Positions 16,794 through 25,072 of a DNA stretch of 39,347 bases are shown in pieces. The DNA is taken from positions 1 to 39,347 of the forward strand of contig JAKACZ010000046.1 of assembly GCA_021820965.1 (NCBI GenBank), read 5' to 3'. Numbering within the stretch: position 1 is the stretch's first letter; the number at the start of each line of letters is the position of its first letter. Position numbers and translations under genes: made by a program. The notes under the pieces are model-generated. The model saw only the letters and a program-made list of their open reading frames with translations, did not search any database and was not told the origin of the DNA. The DNA comes from Bacillota bacterium (GTDB taxonomy: Bacteria; Bacillota; Sulfobacillia; Sulfobacillales; Sulfobacillaceae).

Positions 16794-16832
16794 ATCGTTT
16801 TACGATACAAGTGCGTCGCGATACGATATAAT
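16794..16832 (+). promoter_or_regulatory. Candidate promoter and operator region of marR-clc
   Basis: A perfect TATAAT (16827-16832) is preceded 17 bp upstream by GATACA, a weak -35. A 13-bp inverted repeat ATCGT-TTT-ACGAT (16794-16806) and repeated CGATAC/CGATA units (16803-16808, 16819-16828) overlap this promoter. MarR proteins commonly bind palindromes over their own promoter, so autoregulation is a reasonable guess. The start codon is ~270 bp downstream, leaving a long leader. Confidence 0.4.
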
Positions 16833-17103
16833 GACAATGCCGTCATTGGGAGGTGGATTCGTGATAGGGCGTCCTTTGTATGAAATAGTATGGGATGGCC
16901 CGGTATGGCCTGGAACCGTACTACTGCAATTCCGCTCAGCACACGTAGCGCCTAGCCAATGTCGAGGTATGAGGCAACTGGGAGTACTTCCCCCGATGGC
17001 GGGCAGATCCAAGCACGGGTATTTAGGCCGTAGCCGAGTCACATTCAAATGCAGGCGTCGCCTTGACCTAGCCGGGCCGACGCCGGAAGGGAGAGGAATC
17101 AAC

Positions 17104-17583
17104 ATGCCGGCAAAATCGCGCGAGCTGGTAAGTCCCGCCCAGTACCGGGCGCTGGCCGAATTCCGCTATGGCTTGCGCAAGTTCTTGCGATTTAGCGAAT
17201 CCGCGGCTCGAGCTCAAGGGATCACCCCGCAGCAGCACCAACTGCTATTGGCCATCAAGGGATTTTCTGATCACGAATGGGCGGCCGTGAGCGAACTGGC
17301 GGAGCGCTTACAACTGCAGCAGCATAGTGTCGTGGGTATCATCGATCGGTCGGTCCAAGCAGGATTAGTGGCCCGGGTTGGGCACCAGGAGGACCATCGG
17401 GTGACTGAAGTGCATCTGACGCCAAAAGGCGAAGCCATCCTGGAAACGCTGACGGTGGCCCATCGAGAAGAGCTGCGTCGTATGCGGAACTTTGTCTTGT
17501 CGGTTATGCGGGCGCTGGAGCATCCTGCCGAGGATGGGGAAGCGACAAGCGCATTATCAACGAGGGGGTCCAATCCGCTATGA
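17104..17583 (+). CDS. MarR-family transcriptional regulator
   Basis: This is a 159-residue winged-helix regulator. It starts with helix FRYGLRKFLRFSESAA. The recognition domain has ITPQQHQLLLAIKG, VSELAERLQLQQHSVVGIIDR, and the wing with VGHQEDHRVTEVHLTPKG, which carries the usual D/H-R wing pattern. This is followed by a long dimerisation helix. ATG 17104 follows GGGAGAGG. Its stop overlaps the start of the clc gene (ATGA), so the two are translationally coupled and the regulator probably controls the channel gene. The ligand is unknown. Confidence 0.88.
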   Translation: MPAKSRELVSPAQYRALAEFRYGLRKFLRFSESAARAQGITPQQHQLLLAIKGFSDHEWAAVSELAERLQLQQHSVVGIIDRSVQAGLVARVGHQEDHRVTEVHLTPKGEAILETLTVAHREELRRMRNFVLSVMRALEHPAEDGEATSALSTRGSNPL

Positions 17584-19346
17584 GCCAGCGCGAACTCGGG
17601 GACTTTACGACCAACGGACGCCGTCTAGCGATTTTGACGGGGTTGGGCGCATCCATGGGCATCGTCTCCGGTTTCGTGGCCCTCGCATTGTTGCGCCTCA
17701 TTGGCCTTATCACGCATGTGGCCTATGAGGGGCGGTGGGGATGGTCTCTGATCGCTCCGAATAATCACCGATGGGGCGTGGCGTCGATCGTTGTCCCAGT
17801 CGTTGGAGGGCTGATTGTGGGGATCTTGGCCAAGTACGGGACAGACAAGATTCGGGGCCACGGCATCCCCGAGGCGATTCAGGCCATCTTGGAGAACCAG
17901 AGCCGGATAGAACCTCGCGTGGCGCTAATTAAGCCGCTTGCCTCAGCCATTACGATCGGCACCGGTGGTCCGTTTGGGGCAGAGGGCCCCATTATCATGA
18001 CCGGCGGCGCCATCGGGTCGCTCGTGAGCCAATTCTTCCCGCTTTCGCCGGTAGAGCGGCGTACCCTGTTGGTGGCTGGGGCGGCCGGGGGGATGTCGGC
18101 GACATTTGGCGCGCCCGTGTCGTCCGTCTTGTTGGCGGTCGAGCTTTTGCTATTTGAATGGCGGCCACGGAGTCTGGTGCCGGTCGTAGTCGCGGCTGCG
18201 GCTGCCGATGGCGTTCGAGCTTTCTTTATAGGCACCGCTCCCATATTTGGCACGCTGCCCAGTCCGACGATTCCCTGGAGTGCCTTTGCATGGGTGGTCG
18301 TCATGGGCCTGGCGGCGGGGGTTGTGTCAGGCTTGCTGACAAAGTTGGTCTATGTCATCGAAGATGCGTACCATCGACTGCCGATTCACTGGATGTGGTG
18401 GCCGGCGATCGGCGGACTCTTTGTCGGGGTCGGTGGGCTCGTGGATCCGCGTGCCCTCGGAGTGGGTTATCCCACCATCCGTATGTTGGGCGCCGGCCAT
18501 CTTTTGTGGACGGCGGCCATCACTCTCTTCCTGGTCAAGGCTGCAATTTGGATCCTCTCCCTCAGTTCGGGCACATCAGGCGGCGTGTTGGCACCGCTTT
18601 TGCTCTTAGGAGGCGCCCTGGGCACGATTCTAAGCCCGCTGTTGCCGGGACACATGACCGGGGCATGGGCGACCTTGGGGATGGCTGCGATGTTGGGCGG
18701 TACGATGCGATCCCCGTTTACCGCGACCATCTTCGCCATGGAAACCACCCACAACTGGAACCTTCTACTGCCGGTACTGATAGCATCGGTTGCTGGCACG
18801 GTTATCACGGTGCTCTGGATTCCGCGGTCCATCTTGACTGAAAAGTTGGCCCGTCGAGGGGTGCACGTGGCACGCGAATATGCCGCGCATCAGTTGGAAG
18901 GCCAGGCTGCCCATGAGATCATGGTGCCCAAGCACGAGACCCAAACCGCTGCCGCCACCATGCCTGTCCGTGAGATGGCCCGGCGGATCGAGGTTGCCCC
19001 CGATGCCAGTCACCGGAGCTATCCCGTGGTCGACCGGGAGGGTGAGGTCATGGGGGTGGTCTACCGGTCACAGATTTTGTCTCGGTCCCAGGGGGTGGTC
19101 GCCGACATCATGCAACCGGCTCACGCCGTCGGCATGTGGGAGCGGGTCCGCGCGGTGGTGGAAACGATGGTGCGAGACGATCTGCGAGAGCTGGTGGTAC
19201 GAAATCGCGGTGGCGACTGGGTGGGCTGGCTGCCCAGAGAGGAAGTATTCAAGACATGGAAGCGAGCGCTAGCGGAAGAAGAGCATCGTCAAGCAACGTT
19301 TTCTGTGCCATGGCGGCGCAGCAGTCGTAGAGCCCCGAACTGCTGA
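17580..19346 (+). CDS. CLC-family chloride channel/antiporter with CBS domains
   Basis: This 588-residue membrane protein has the CLC filter motifs in order: GHGIPEAI (~93-100), GTGGPFGAEGPI (~128-139, with the gating glutamate at residue 135), and GTSGGVLAPLLLLGG (~335-350). About ten hydrophobic segments fill residues 15-430. The C-terminal ~140 residues form a CBS pair (AAHEIMVPKHETQ..., then GVVADIMQPAHAV...), which in other CLCs binds adenine nucleotides. It could move Cl- by channel or H+ exchange. The filter has GAEGP in place of the GREGP of E. coli ClcA. In acidophiles such proteins may help with acid or anion stress, but that is inference. It is cotranslated with marR. Confidence 0.92.
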   Translation: MSQRELGDFTTNGRRLAILTGLGASMGIVSGFVALALLRLIGLITHVAYEGRWGWSLIAPNNHRWGVASIVVPVVGGLIVGILAKYGTDKIRGHGIPEAIQAILENQSRIEPRVALIKPLASAITIGTGGPFGAEGPIIMTGGAIGSLVSQFFPLSPVERRTLLVAGAAGGMSATFGAPVSSVLLAVELLLFEWRPRSLVPVVVAAAAADGVRAFFIGTAPIFGTLPSPTIPWSAFAWVVVMGLAAGVVSGLLTKLVYVIEDAYHRLPIHWMWWPAIGGLFVGVGGLVDPRALGVGYPTIRMLGAGHLLWTAAITLFLVKAAIWILSLSSGTSGGVLAPLLLLGGALGTILSPLLPGHMTGAWATLGMAAMLGGTMRSPFTATIFAMETTHNWNLLLPVLIASVAGTVITVLWIPRSILTEKLARRGVHVAREYAAHQLEGQAAHEIMVPKHETQTAAATMPVREMARRIEVAPDASHRSYPVVDREGEVMGVVYRSQILSRSQGVVADIMQPAHAVGMWERVRAVVETMVRDDLRELVVRNRGGDWVGWLPREEVFKTWKRALAEEEHRQATFSVPWRRSSRRAPNC

Positions 19347-20059
19347 GAGCGACCTGAGAACTCCCACACCCGTTCAATGTCTTCAAGGAACTTAAAAGTG
19401 CCAAGGTGACCAAACGCCCGAAGACGCAAAACGAAGATGCCAAGGGGTCTGCTGAACGGCAGACAAGCGAAAGCGGGCCTCCATCGCGCCCCTCCGCCAG
19501 GGCAAATTGATCCTCACTGTTCCGCGGCAACACGGTTCGCTTCACGAACCACGTGGTGAACGGGCCGCCCAGCAGGTTATACACCGGCTTGCTCCATCGC
19601 AACATGGGTGATCCGATGGTCAGCCAGGCCTGTAGGCCAGTTCGGGGATCGGCGTTCCATAGGTGCGTGCGAAACGTGGCTCAGCTGCGGTGATCCGTCC
19701 GGCAGAAAATGTGAGTCGAGGTGAGGGCGGTTTGCCTCGCCAGCAGGCCCGAGGTGGCGCCATTGGTACAGGATCTTTCGCCGTTCTCTATGGACTGGGC
19801 GCTGACCGAACGCGGCGTGCCGTCCCCTGGGGGATAGCACATCACTGGCCCGCAATGTCCCTCACGCAATATAGAAAAGGAGAACAATAACGGATCAGCG
19901 CGGCGCAACGGTCCGATTTCGTACGCCACTGGGGCGAATCGGCTAAGAGCTGACCGCTCTGCCGTAACATTGCGGCTGTCGGTCAAAGGGGGTGCCCGCT
20001 TCCTCTGGTTCGGTCGGGGTTGAAGGGATTTGGGGCATGATTGGCGAACCCTGGTAAGT
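19347..20059. other. 713-bp stretch without a confident gene
   Basis: This region lies between clc and xerD. Open frames exist on both strands, but none has a ribosome binding site with a family I recognise. An isolated AAAAGGAGAACAAT near 19875 is not followed by a usable start codon. I see no terminator after clc. Confidence 0.5.
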
Positions 20060-20950
20060 ATGGAGCAAGAAAACCTCACCCAACAGCGAATTGACGATTT
20101 CCTGTATTATCTCGAGTATGAGCGGCGGCTGTCCAAAAATACTCGGATGGCTTACGGCCGTGATCTGGCGGATTTCCTGCGTTATTGCCGCCACCATCCT
20201 ACGGGAATGCGGGAACAAGTTCTGGCCTACATGGACTTTATTAAGCGCTCCGGATTGTCTTCGGCCACGCGTGCGCGGCGTCTTTCGTCGCTCAAGACGC
20301 TCTTCGCCTATCTCGAACAGGAAGAGTTCATTGCCGAGAATCCGACGTTGAATCTAAATACTCCCAAGGCCGAGCGACGGCTTCCTGGCGTCCTCTCGTT
20401 AGACGAGGTGGTGCGTCTGATAGAGACGCCGGATACACGCACGCCAAGCGGCATTCGCGACCGGACCATGCTCGAATTGATTTATGCCACCGGCCTTCGG
20501 GTTAGCGAGCTTTGCCAGCTAACCATTAACGATTGGTGGAGCGAACCACCGCGGGTCCGCTGTATGGGTAAGGGCTCCAAGGAACGTTATGTGCCGATGG
20601 GCCGTTTAGCACTGGAATGGCTATCACGATACTTGGACCAGGCGCGCCCGGTCCTCCTGTCCAAGAGAAGCGGAGAGTGCCTCTTTCTTAATCGGCACGG
20701 CGGACCCTTAACCCGCCAGGGCTTCTGGAAAATCCTCAAAAAGTACGGAGCCCTGGCTGGTATCGATAAGGCGCTGACACCGCATACCATGCGGCACTCA
20801 TTTGCCACGCACCTGTTGGAAAACGGTGCCGACCTACGCGCCGTTCAAGAAATGCTGGGTCACCAAGATATTTCGACCACGCAGATCTACACTCATGTCA
20901 ACCGCGCTCGTCTGCGCCCTGTCTACGACAAGGCCCATCCACGCGCTTAA
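20060..20950 (+). CDS. xerD: Tyrosine recombinase XerD-like
   Basis: XerC/XerD recombinases resolve chromosome dimers at dif. The 296-residue protein has an N-terminal SAM-like DNA-binding domain (residues ~6-90, with FLYYLEYERRLSKNTRMAY). Its catalytic domain has all six expected residues: Arg147 in TGLRVSEL, Lys171 in GKGSKERYVP, His242 and Arg245 in HTMRHSFATHLL, His268 in LGHQDIST, and the nucleophile Tyr277 in TQIYTHV. Length is normal. I chose ATG 20060; an in-frame TTG at 20030 is possible. It lies upstream of deoB and dacF, as ripX/xerD does in Bacillus, which supports a chromosomal Xer role over an integrase. Confidence 0.92.
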   Translation: MEQENLTQQRIDDFLYYLEYERRLSKNTRMAYGRDLADFLRYCRHHPTGMREQVLAYMDFIKRSGLSSATRARRLSSLKTLFAYLEQEEFIAENPTLNLNTPKAERRLPGVLSLDEVVRLIETPDTRTPSGIRDRTMLELIYATGLRVSELCQLTINDWWSEPPRVRCMGKGSKERYVPMGRLALEWLSRYLDQARPVLLSKRSGECLFLNRHGGPLTRQGFWKILKKYGALAGIDKALTPHTMRHSFATHLLENGADLRAVQEMLGHQDISTTQIYTHVNRARLRPVYDKAHPRA

Positions 20951-21409
20951 ACGGTATCCGTGTTCCGAGAATTCCGCGGTAGTCACTTCAGGTAGGTGAC
21001 GTACCAAGTGGACACCAAGTGTGTCGCCCCCATACTATGCTGCCATGTCCGTGAGGGTTACTGCGGTGGAGAGAAGCATGGTCAGCCGGTAGCCAGGGCA
21101 GGGTGTCTGCCAATGGCCATTCTTTTCAGCCGTGACGCCCGGGTGGACGTCTTGCCTAGTGGCGCCGACACACTGGGCGTGCGCGCTGCGATTGGCAGTG
21201 CAGTGCGCTTGGATCTTTGGACGTGGGCCTGCCGACACCGCGGCAATGTGGGCTTTTCGGTCGCCGGACTCGGGCGCTGCTGAACGAGCTTCACGCCTCC
21301 CGCCGATCTTGAGCATCAGCAGAGCGCTGACTAAACGTGCCGATATCATACAATATGTCACTGCCATCGCGCCTCGGTTTGGTATGATCATGGCGAAGGT
21401 GGGTGACCG
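20951..21409. other. 459-bp intergenic region between xerD and deoB
   Basis: No recognised gene. A short open frame from ATG 21113 (56 codons) has no family resemblance. The right end carries the candidate deoB promoter. No terminator is visible after xerD. Confidence 0.45.
21380..21388 (+). promoter_or_regulatory. Candidate extended -10 promoter for deoB
   Basis: TGG-TATGAT fits an extended -10 element (TGnTATAAT). It lies 21 bp before the deoB start. No good -35 is visible. Confidence 0.35.
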
Positions 21410-22582
21410 ATGCAAGTTGTGTTAGTTGTGATAGACTCCGGCGGAATTGGTGCTGCCCCTGATGCGGATCGATTCGGAGATGCGGGTGCCAATACCATTG
21501 TGCATGCTGTGGCCGCGTCAGGGGGAGCCTCATTGCCCAATTTAGTGGCTATGGGTCTGGACCGGTTGGCACCGCTGACGGGTACGGTGACACCGCCGCT
21601 TCGCGGAGCGGCCGCGAAGGTGGCGCCCAAAGCAAACGGCAAGGATACATTGGCTGGACACTTCGAAATGATGGGCCTCATCGTGACGGAGCCGTTTCGC
21701 ACGTATCCCCACGGATTTCCCGCGCCGGTGGTCGAGGAGCTCAAGGCCGCCTTCGGCCGTCCCATCTTGGGCAACAAAGCAGCGTCCGGGACGGAAATCA
21801 TTGCCGAACTGGGCGAGGAGCATATGAAAACGGGTTGGCCGATTGTCTATACTTCCGCCGACAGCGTGCTGCAAATTGCCGCCCATGAAAAGGTGGTACC
21901 CCTACAACTCCTTCAGCAATGGTGCCAAGATGCCCGCCGCATAATGCAGGGAGAGTACCGCATTGGCCGCATTATCGCACGCCCGTTTGTGGGCGAGCCT
22001 GGGCATTTTATTCGCACCCCGAATCGACACGATTACAGTGTGGAGCCGTGGACCGACACAATGGTCGATCGATTGCAGCAAGCCGGCATTGAAACGATAG
22101 CCGTCGGCAAGATCGGAGATATTTTTTCCGGCCGCGGTTTTGACCGCCGCGTTTCCACCACCAGCAACCGCGACGGTTTGGAAAAGACTGCGGCGTTAAT
22201 GCGGGAGCCCGGATTTGACCGGTTCATTTTCGTGAATTTGGTGGAGTTTGATTCGCACTATGGTCATCGGCGCGACCCTCGCGGCTACACCCGCGCGCTG
22301 ACCGAATTGGACGCGATGCTGCCTACTCTGTGGACTGAATTGGATGACGGCGACCAATTATGGATTACCGCCGACCACGGCTGTGATCCCACATACCGCG
22401 GTACCGACCATACCCGGGAATGGGTGCCGTGGCTGGCCGTTGGACCCTCACTAAGCCCCTGCATTGGCGAGCCTCGAACCACACTGGCCGACATCGGAGC
22501 AACCCTGGGCGGGCTGTGGCAGGTCACCACTATCGGCCCTGGACGTCCCTGGCGAGCCTTGTTGGAGAGCTGTCAAAAATAA
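21410..22582 (+). CDS. deoB: Phosphopentomutase
   Basis: DeoB interconverts (deoxy)ribose 1-phosphate and 5-phosphate in nucleoside salvage. The 390-residue product is full length. It has the metal-binding start VVLVVIDSGGIGAAPDA (Asp9), the active-site Thr80 in GKDTLAGHFEMMG, NRHDYSVEP, FDSHYGHRRDPRGY and the C-terminal metal site TADHGCDPTYRGTDHTRE. ATG 21410 has GGTGGGTGA upstream. In Bacillus the next gene is the purine nucleoside phosphorylase gene, then dacF. Here dacF follows directly. Confidence 0.95.
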   Translation: MQVVLVVIDSGGIGAAPDADRFGDAGANTIVHAVAASGGASLPNLVAMGLDRLAPLTGTVTPPLRGAAAKVAPKANGKDTLAGHFEMMGLIVTEPFRTYPHGFPAPVVEELKAAFGRPILGNKAASGTEIIAELGEEHMKTGWPIVYTSADSVLQIAAHEKVVPLQLLQQWCQDARRIMQGEYRIGRIIARPFVGEPGHFIRTPNRHDYSVEPWTDTMVDRLQQAGIETIAVGKIGDIFSGRGFDRRVSTTSNRDGLEKTAALMREPGFDRFIFVNLVEFDSHYGHRRDPRGYTRALTELDAMLPTLWTELDDGDQLWITADHGCDPTYRGTDHTREWVPWLAVGPSLSPCIGEPRTTLADIGATLGGLWQVTTIGPGRPWRALLESCQK

Positions 22583-22599
22583 GTGATCACCCCAGTGGA

Positions 22600-22629
22600 T
22601 GCATGAACGCTGTTCCCAGCGCTGATACT
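22600..22629 (+). promoter_or_regulatory. Candidate SigF/SigG-type promoter for dacF
   Basis: GCATG (22600-22604), an 18-bp spacer and GATACTA (22623-22629) fit a forespore-type promoter: -35 GHATR is fully matched and -10 CATACTA has one mismatch. The bases before it (GCTGATACTA) also resemble the longer SigF -10. dacF is a SigF-regulon gene in Bacillus subtilis, and the site lies 27 bp before the dacF start. Confidence 0.5.
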
Positions 22630-22655
22630 ACGCAAAAGAGGCGTTTGGGGGGACA

Positions 22656-23816
22656 ATGATGCGAGGGTGGGTCGGGAAGGTGCTATGGGTGGTCTGGGCC
22701 CTATTGGGACCGCTGGGACTGGGCACTGCCCAAGCTTCGGTGGGTCCGGTGCCGCCGATCTCGGCGAGGTCGGTCGAGCTGGTGGACGGTCAATCGGGCC
22801 ATGTGCTGTACGAGAAGAATGCGCACCAGCGCGTGCCCATCGCCAGCGTGACCAAGTTGATGACGCTCTATTTGGCGGTCAAAGCTATCAACCAACATAA
22901 GATCGGACTCCAGGAGTTAGTTCCGGTGTCAGAAGAAGCCTACCACGTTAATGGGTCACAGATTTGGCTGGAACCTGGCGAACGGCTGACGGTGGATCAT
23001 TTACTACGCGCCATTGCCATCGGATCCGCCAACGATGCGGCGTATGCGCTGGGCGAATACATTGCCGGGTCGGAAGAGGCCTTTGTGCAGGACATGAACC
23101 TCACCGCCCGGTCGCTGGGGATGACGCATACCCATTTTATGAACCCGCACGGGCTTAATCACCCCCAGCATTATTCCAGCGCCCATGATTTGGGACTTTT
23201 GGCGGAGCGGGCTGTCCGCATGCCGCTTCTTTTGCATTACACCCGCATATGGCAAGACCGTAGCGTCCGCAACGGCAAGGGCGGGACACTTTGGATGATT
23301 AATCATAACCGGCTGTTGCGACGATATCCCGGGATGGACGGCCTGAAGACCGGGTACACCAGTCAGGCGGGATTTTGTATAGTGGCGACGGCCACCCGGC
23401 AGCATACCCGCCTTATCGCCGTGGTGCTGGGGGCGCCGACTTCCAAGGCACGGTTTGAAGCTGCGTCCAGCCTTCTGACCTGGGGCTTTCAGTATTACCA
23501 CACTGTTCCGGTGGCCACCCGGGGAAGCCAGGTTGGCACGGTCCGGGTGCGGCGCGGCGACGCGCGATTGGTGCCGGCAGTCTACGCTCGCGATTACTTT
23601 GTCACGCTGGAGCGGAGCCGGGGACCGATCAAAACGAGCGTGACGCTATTGCCAGAAGTCGAGGCCCCGGTGAGAACGGGTCAGGTTTTGGGACAGGTGG
23701 TGGCTACGCAGGGCGGTCGTCAAATCGGGCGTGTCCCCATCGTGGCCCAACGTGGGGTCCGGCGGATGGGATGGTTCGCCGGTGCCATGAAATATCTATG
23801 GAAAATCGCCGGTTGA
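22656..23816 (+). CDS. dacF: D-alanyl-D-alanine carboxypeptidase DacF
   Basis: This is a penicillin-binding serine peptidase (family S11) that trims the terminal D-Ala of peptidoglycan stem peptides. A signal peptide covers residues 1-27 (hydrophobic WVVWALLGPLGLG, cleavage after AQA). The catalytic motifs are SVTK (64-67), SAN (124-126) and KTG (231-233), with FMNPHGL before the third. A PBP5-like C-terminal beta domain follows (about 280-365), and the end YLWKIAG may be part of a membrane-binding helix. ATG 22656 follows a GGGGGG stretch; a second ATG follows at once. It lies just before yteA-like and spoIIA genes, as in spore-formers, where DacF adjusts spore cortex crosslinking. Confidence 0.93.
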   Translation: MMRGWVGKVLWVVWALLGPLGLGTAQASVGPVPPISARSVELVDGQSGHVLYEKNAHQRVPIASVTKLMTLYLAVKAINQHKIGLQELVPVSEEAYHVNGSQIWLEPGERLTVDHLLRAIAIGSANDAAYALGEYIAGSEEAFVQDMNLTARSLGMTHTHFMNPHGLNHPQHYSSAHDLGLLAERAVRMPLLLHYTRIWQDRSVRNGKGGTLWMINHNRLLRRYPGMDGLKTGYTSQAGFCIVATATRQHTRLIAVVLGAPTSKARFEAASSLLTWGFQYYHTVPVATRGSQVGTVRVRRGDARLVPAVYARDYFVTLERSRGPIKTSVTLLPEVEAPVRTGQVLGQVVATQGGRQIGRVPIVAQRGVRRMGWFAGAMKYLWKIAG

Positions 23817-23933
23817 TCGGCGGGAGAGCCGCTCATGGGCCGCAGATATCGCCTGGTAGCGGGCGACCAGATCGAGGACCCTATCGCTGCCTTCCCAGAA
23901 GCTAGGGGGTCCGCAATATTCTAGGAGGGGATC

Positions 23934-24605
23934 ATGACCAATCGGGATTTAGCGCGTCGCCGACGACAGTTGGAGCGCCTTGAAAACTCTATCCGGCAAA
24001 GGTTTGATGAGAGTGAGACCGAGTCAGTGCAGGCGCTAAGCTCGTACGATAATCATCCGGCGGATCTGGCGACGGATACCTTTAACCGGGAAGTGGATAT
24101 CGGACTGATGGGGGGATTGAATCGCGGGCTTCACCGCGTGCGGCGGGCTTTGCAGAAACTGGATGAAGGAACCTACGGGGTCTGTGAGCGCTGCGGTGGA
24201 CCCATCACCGAGGCTCGGCTAGCGGCGCTCCCCGACGCTATCTTTTGCGTTGCTTGTCAGGCGGAGGTGAATACGGACTACGTGGCCCCTCCGTCGGAGG
24301 AGAAAGTTGTGCCGCTTCCCTACGGCAACCGGCCGGACTTCCACCCCGACGCGGTCGCGGAGTCCACCGGCGAAGACATTTGGCAGGCACTAGGCCAATT
24401 CGGAACCTCGGACAGTCCCCAGGATATGCCTCCCGCCGTCGATTACTTTGAAACCTATGTGGGGTTTGAGGAGCCGATCGGAATTGTGGAGGACGTGGAG
24501 GGCATCGTGGATGAGCATGGGGATGTCCTCTTCGATACGCTACGCCAAGGGCGACACGATAATGCCCAAAGCACGGATACAGAAACCGACGGAAATCCCG
24601 ATTAA
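23934..24605 (+). CDS. YteA-family sporulation-associated zinc-finger protein (DksA/TraR type)
   Basis: The protein has 223 residues. The N-terminal half is a charged coiled-coil (RDLARRRRQLERLENSI) followed by the YteA hallmark SSYDNHPADLATDTFNRE. A DksA/TraR-type zinc finger follows, with Cys84, Cys87, Cys105 and Cys108 (CERC...CVAC). The acidic C-terminal half (VGFEEPIGIVEDVEGIVDEHG) is typical of YteA-like proteins. DksA proteins bind RNA polymerase through the secondary channel; for YteA-type proteins a specific role is not established. ATG 23934 follows TAGGAGGGG. The TAA stop overlaps the terminator stem. Its place between dacF and spoIIAA suggests a sporulation link. Confidence 0.85.
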   Translation: MTNRDLARRRRQLERLENSIRQRFDESETESVQALSSYDNHPADLATDTFNREVDIGLMGGLNRGLHRVRRALQKLDEGTYGVCERCGGPITEARLAALPDAIFCVACQAEVNTDYVAPPSEEKVVPLPYGNRPDFHPDAVAESTGEDIWQALGQFGTSDSPQDMPPAVDYFETYVGFEEPIGIVEDVEGIVDEHGDVLFDTLRQGRHDNAQSTDTETDGNPD

Positions 24606-24632
24606 AGGGCGGCGGAAGTCGCCTTTTTTTTT
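24604..24632 (+). terminator. Rho-independent terminator after the YteA-like gene
   Basis: AAAGGGCGGC-GGAA-GTCGCCTTTT forms a 10-bp stem with two G-T pairs and a tetraloop, followed by a T-run of nine. It overlaps the stop codon and separates dacF/yteA from the spoIIA operon. Confidence 0.93.
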
Positions 24633-24685
24633 ATGGTTGGGCATGTATGATGGAGCTAGGACAGATAACCCATTGGGGGGTAACC

Positions 24686-25030
24686 ATGACCATCATGCAT
24701 GCCGTCCAGGGAAGTCACGTGCGCGTGGCGCTGAAAGGCGACCTGGATCTCAAGACCGCCGACCCGTTGCGCCAGGCCTTGGACAAGCTTAGTGATCGCT
24801 ACCGTGACCGGAATTTGCTGCTCGATCTGAGCGAGGTCGGATTCGTAGATAGTTCAGGACTGGGCGTGATTTTGGGCCGTTACCGGCGGCTGGCGGCCCA
24901 GGGCCGCACCATTGCCATTGTCGGTGTTCGGCCGCAAGTGCGGGCTGTATTGGAATTGGCTGGCATCGACTCTATCATAAACATTAGTGATGCGGCGCGC
25001 GGGCGTCCGGAGACCGCCGCGCCTCATTGA
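24686..25030 (+). CDS. spoIIAA: Anti-sigma F factor antagonist SpoIIAA
   Basis: SpoIIAA is a STAS-domain protein. In its unphosphorylated form it frees SigF from SpoIIAB in the forespore; SpoIIAB phosphorylates it and SpoIIE dephosphorylates it. The 114-residue product has VRVALKGDLDLKTAD, LLLDLSEVGFVDSSGLGVILGRY broken by the phospho-acceptor site DSSGLG (Ser56/Ser57), and AIVGVRPQVRAVLELAGI. ATG 24686 follows TGGGGGGTAACC; upstream in-frame starts lack such a site. It is the first gene of the spoIIAA-spoIIAB-sigF operon. I could not identify a convincing SigH promoter. Confidence 0.94.
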   Translation: MTIMHAVQGSHVRVALKGDLDLKTADPLRQALDKLSDRYRDRNLLLDLSEVGFVDSSGLGVILGRYRRLAAQGRTIAIVGVRPQVRAVLELAGIDSIINISDAARGRPETAAPH

Positions 25031-25072
25031 GGATAAAGTGGGGTCGGACTTTTGCATGGGGGAGCGAAAACC

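Larger units (their letters stand above)
16286..17103. other. 818-bp stretch without a confident gene
   Basis: This region follows the ald terminator and precedes marR. I found no recognisable protein. A minus-strand terminator-like hairpin at 16413-16459 hints at a lost or short transcript coming from the right. Towards the right end are a TATAAT hexamer and CGATAC-type repeats. The marR reading frame stays open leftward past 16705, but the ribosome binding site at 17091-17097 favours the ATG at 17104. Confidence 0.5.

Noticed and set aside
16940..17060. Possible fluoride riboswitch upstream of the CLC gene
   Set aside because: Only a GATGGCGGGC fragment is seen; the conserved pseudoknot segments and TGATGACTCCT-like end are absent.
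16861..17103. GTG after GGGAGGTGG as an upstream start for MarR
   Set aside because: It would add ~81 residues without family resemblance, and a good ribosome binding site precedes the ATG at 17104 where homology begins. Kept only as a possibility in the findings.
19577..19855. Minus-strand 92-codon open frame between clc and xerD
   Set aside because: There is no start site support, and no similarity I recognise. Probably a chance frame in GC-rich DNA.
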